The position numbers and the translations under genes are program-made. This document shows, piece after piece, positions 61,634 through 64,000 of a DNA stretch of 64,000 nucleotides. How positions within the stretch are numbered: the stretch's first letter is position 1; each line of letters begins with the position of its first letter. The notes under the pieces were generated by a model. The model did not search any database. It was not told the origin of the DNA and saw only the letters and a program-made list of their open reading frames with translations. Source of the DNA: Actinopolymorpha cephalotaxi (GTDB lineage Bacteria; Actinomycetota; Actinomycetes; Propionibacteriales; Actinopolymorphaceae); the NCBI RefSeq assembly GCF_013408535.1, contig NZ_JACBZA010000001.1, positions 6,222,850 through 6,286,849 on the forward strand, read 5' to 3'.

Positions 61634-62737
61634 TCAGCCTTGAGCGCCGATGTCGATCCGGGTGCGGCCGTCGGCAAGCGGGACGAACTTCCAGTCCTCG
61701 GGAAGCCTGACCTCGTACCTCTCGTCCACAACGGTGTTGTACAGCGACACGCTGCGCGGCGTGACTTCGAAGCGAAGGTCGACGTGCCGGCCGAACCGTG
61801 CCCGGCGCAGGTCGAGCGGCCCCTCGAAGGACATGCCGCACAGGTCGGCATCCCCGGTGAACTCCGCGCCCTCGAAGCTCACCGGCCCGGTCGCCGCCGC
61901 GCCCTGGAAGTCGGCCACAGAACCGAACCTCGCACCGGCGAACGACGCCCCCTCGGCGAAAACCGCCTGCCTGCACAGGAACCGCCCAGCCGGATCCTCG
62001 ACCCCACACACCAGCAGGGAGAACGACGCGAACCCCGCAAACTCGCACCCGCTGAAATCCGCGTCCCCGGCCAGCGTCGCGGAGTGCAAGGCGAGCTTGC
62101 CGAACCTCCGTCCGGCGGGTGCGAAGGCCTCCAGCCACGCACCGGTCAGGTCGAGGTCGAAGGACGGGCCGGGAGCGCCGGTCGCCGGCAGCAGGTCGAT
62201 GACGAGTCGCTGAGCGGTCAGCCGTACCTGCCGTTCATGTCGCTTCTGCCGCCCGTCCTCACCGACCGTCTCCGGCTCAGGGTCAACGCCGACGCCGTGC
62301 CAGGGGCGCCGCAGGTAGGCGCACAGGACGTCCAGCACCGTCTGGGTGTATTCGGGGCGGCTTCGGGCGAGACCCGCGAGTACGTGCAGCGCACCCACCC
62401 GCACCTGGTCGGCCTCACCACCGAGAAGCTCGACCGCCTTCGCGAAGCGCTCGTCACTCACCCGTTCCCGGTCGCGTTCGTCCTGCAGGAGCGCGAGTTC
62501 GAAGCGTTCACGTTCGGTCTCCTGCCGGTGCTCCTCCACCTGCCGGCGCCGGTCGTTCAGCCACAGCGCGTAGAGCGCGATGACCGAGCCGGCCGCCACC
62601 CCACCGGTGCGCAGCGCGTCGGCACGAGTGGCCGTCGCATCGGTGAGCAGCCAGCCGCTGATCGCCAGCAGCAACACGACCGCCAGCACGAACGTCCACA
62701 GCAGCGGCGACCTCCACCACGGGCGAGGATCAGTCAC
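61634..62737 (-). CDS. Pentapeptide-repeat membrane protein
   Basis: 367 residues from a GTG at 62737 with TAGATT seven bases upstream (leaderless); a longer frame to 62836 exists. Two N-terminal helices (LLWTFVLAVVLLLAISGWLL and GGVAAGSVIALYALWL) precede a charged helical region (RRQVEEHRQETERERFELAL) and a segment found in many pentapeptide-repeat proteins (RFAKAVELLGGEADQVRVGALHVLAGLAR). The C-terminal part has irregular A(D/S)F repeats: GDADFSGCEFAGFASF, EGASFAGARFGSVADFQGA, VSFEGAEFTGDADLCG. Function unknown; such proteins form right-handed beta-helices. Confidence 0.85.
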   Translation of the reverse strand: MTDPRPWWRSPLLWTFVLAVVLLLAISGWLLTDATATRADALRTGGVAAGSVIALYALWLNDRRRQVEEHRQETERERFELALLQDERDRERVSDERFAKAVELLGGEADQVRVGALHVLAGLARSRPEYTQTVLDVLCAYLRRPWHGVGVDPEPETVGEDGRQKRHERQVRLTAQRLVIDLLPATGAPGPSFDLDLTGAWLEAFAPAGRRFGKLALHSATLAGDADFSGCEFAGFASFSLLVCGVEDPAGRFLCRQAVFAEGASFAGARFGSVADFQGAAATGPVSFEGAEFTGDADLCGMSFEGPLDLRRARFGRHVDLRFEVTPRSVSLYNTVVDERYEVRLPEDWKFVPLADGRTRIDIGAQG

Positions 62738-62905
62738 GACCCGGAATCTATCGGAGCGGGCACGGGATCGGACATGCCGACGCAGGCGCGGAACGGCCGT
62801 CCAGGTCAGGTCACCGCGCTCGACACCACTCTTCATGATCTTTAGGTTGCGACGGGGCCGAGTCGCCGGTGACCGGCCCCATCAAACCGAGGGGATCGCA
62901 AATCC

Positions 62906-64000
62906 ATGGTGTCTCGTCGTCGCTTCCTCACGCTGTCCGGTGGCCTCGCCGGTGCCGCCGCCTTCACCCCGTGGGTGGGTACGGCCACCGCCGGCGCCGC
63001 GCCGATCAGCGCCCAGTCCGCGTCGGCCGCGCTGACAGCGCCGATCGCGCTGACAGCCGCGGATGCGGCGAAGAACCCCGGTCTCGCCTGGCCCGCCGGT
63101 CAGGTGCTGCCGACGTTCCCGCAGCCGGAGCACCTCGACGTCGCCGACGTCCGGAAGCTGTCCGGCGACGACCAGGCGCTCCTCAACACGCTGCAGGGCA
63201 TCGTCAATCGCGTACGACCCCGGGTGTACTTCCTCGTCGACGACAGCAGCGACGCGGCCTGGCTCGCAACCCTCGGCCTGCCGACGACGAAACACGACGA
63301 CCCGATGAGCCTGGTCGCGGCCTATCGCTCGGAGATAAGCGGCGCCGTCGTCTACGACCGCGACGCCCCGGACTCCGTCAACGTCGCCACCACCCTGGCC
63401 GGGCTGAAGAACGCCGTCATCGCGAGCCCCGAACAGGTGGAGAAGTACGACCTGACGATCGTGGAGGACCTGCGCGGCCGGTTCACCGACGACCCGCTGG
63501 CGACCTACCGCTGGCAGCTGGAGCACCTGTGGCCTCAGTGCACCCACCGGCTGCTCACCGGCGTACCCCCGACCCGGACGGCCGCGGTGCCGGGCGTGAA
63601 GTGGACCGAACTCGCCCGCGAGACGAACCCCGTGCGCGACAACTCCAACCGCAAGGTCTACGAACTCGACCTCTCACCGGTGCTCGGCGGTGAGGGCGTC
63701 TACCTGCGCTTCCAGGACGCGTTCGGCAACGACGGCTGGGGGCCGTCGGTCCAGCACGTGACGATCCTCGCCGACGGCAAGCAGATCGCCGACTTCGACA
63801 CCGCGACGGACGCGGAGACGCCATACATCTTCGACGCGGACGGGTCCGCGGTCGCCGACGGGCACCGCTTCTGCGACGGTGGCTCGTACTGGATCTACCG
63901 CTTCGCGCCGCCCGCCGGCACGACCACGCTGACCGCCAAGGTCGACATGTGGAACCAGTACCTCGTCACAGCCACCGACCAGGCGCCGACGCGCGTCGAG
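62906..64000 (+). CDS. GxGYxYP-domain protein, N-terminal part (runs off the right edge)
   Basis: From the ATG at 62906 the frame stays open for 365 codons to base 64000. The start MVSRRRFLTLSGGLAGAAAF is a Tat signal. DQALLNTLQGIVNRVRPRVYF is the hallmark opening of GxGYxYP proteins, putative secreted glycoside hydrolases. After residue about 235 a beta-sandwich insert begins (VYLRFQDAFGNDGWGPSVQH, ADGKQIADFDT). The catalytic GxGYxYP part itself lies beyond the edge. Confidence 0.8.
   Translation, partial: MVSRRRFLTLSGGLAGAAAFTPWVGTATAGAAPISAQSASAALTAPIALTAADAAKNPGLAWPAGQVLPTFPQPEHLDVADVRKLSGDDQALLNTLQGIVNRVRPRVYFLVDDSSDAAWLATLGLPTTKHDDPMSLVAAYRSEISGAVVYDRDAPDSVNVATTLAGLKNAVIASPEQVEKYDLTIVEDLRGRFTDDPLATYRWQLEHLWPQCTHRLLTGVPPTRTAAVPGVKWTELARETNPVRDNSNRKVYELDLSPVLGGEGVYLRFQDAFGNDGWGPSVQHVTILADGKQIADFDTATDAETPYIFDADGSAVADGHRFCDGGSYWIYRFAPPAGTTTLTAKVDMWNQYLVTATDQAPTRVE

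Overview
The window is very GC-rich, codes densely on both strands, uses many GTG starts and has several apparently leaderless genes (a -10 box 5 to 7 bases before the start codon). It carries Tat-type lipoprotein signals, CGNR, GbsR/MarR-like and ECF42-type regulators, and many secreted proteins. This fits a soil actinobacterium, probably of the Propionibacteriales (Kribbella/Actinopolymorpha-like); the genus is an inference. Both ends cut genes: a cupin protein on the left and a GxGYxYP-domain protein on the right.

Region 1 to about 7.1 kb is a scarred accessory zone. It holds a complete IS5-family element flanked by CTAG duplications, a stub of an IS110 transposase, a PhyH dioxygenase pseudogene duplicated from a locus 36 kb away, and one intact Phd/RelE-type toxin-antitoxin pair with two decaying copies. 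It also holds the 3' half of a tRNA-Ser gene, which looks like an attachment-site scar. An XRE/MmyB-type regulator and an aldo/keto reductase lie within it.

7.1 to 22 kb: a secreted beta-propeller protein, a PGRP amidase with a Pro/Thr linker, small membrane proteins, a TTHB210-like secreted protein, a PLD-family enzyme, an ArsR/SRPBCC pair, and a four-gene redox/detoxification cluster (alpha/beta hydrolase, MOSC-flavin-ferredoxin fusion, CGNR regulator, RclA-like flavoprotein) that shares a GGTTAG/CTAACC motif.

22 to 31 kb: two sugar ABC importers (each lipoprotein plus two permeases, no ATPase) flank a FadR-type GntR regulator. The left one is joined to an enolase-superfamily sugar-acid dehydratase. 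31 to 36 kb: a GNAT enzyme, a remarkable GvpA-domain/Ser-Thr-kinase fusion, an M23 peptidase preceded by a coupled leader ORF, and an AKR/LysR divergent pair.

36 to 42 kb: a GH123-like (DUF4091) protein, an intact PhyH dioxygenase with its GbsR/MarR-like regulator and a perfect operator palindrome, an LCM-type methyltransferase, a DUF1479 oxygenase and a ROK regulator. 42 to 54 kb: hydrolase, GNAT genes, a DGPF/ECF42 sigma pair with a matching promoter, and a tightly coupled esterase-sulfatase-arylsulfatase operon. 54 to 64 kb: three paralogous secreted SH3-like proteins (one missing its 5' end), a USP-CBS-CBS-USP stress protein, a large single-pass membrane protein with an intracellular PH-like domain, a pentapeptide-repeat membrane protein and the start of the GxGYxYP protein. 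The catabolic content (two importers, sugar-acid dehydratase, GH123-like, sulfatases, GxGYxYP) points to use of acidic, amino or sulfated polysaccharides.
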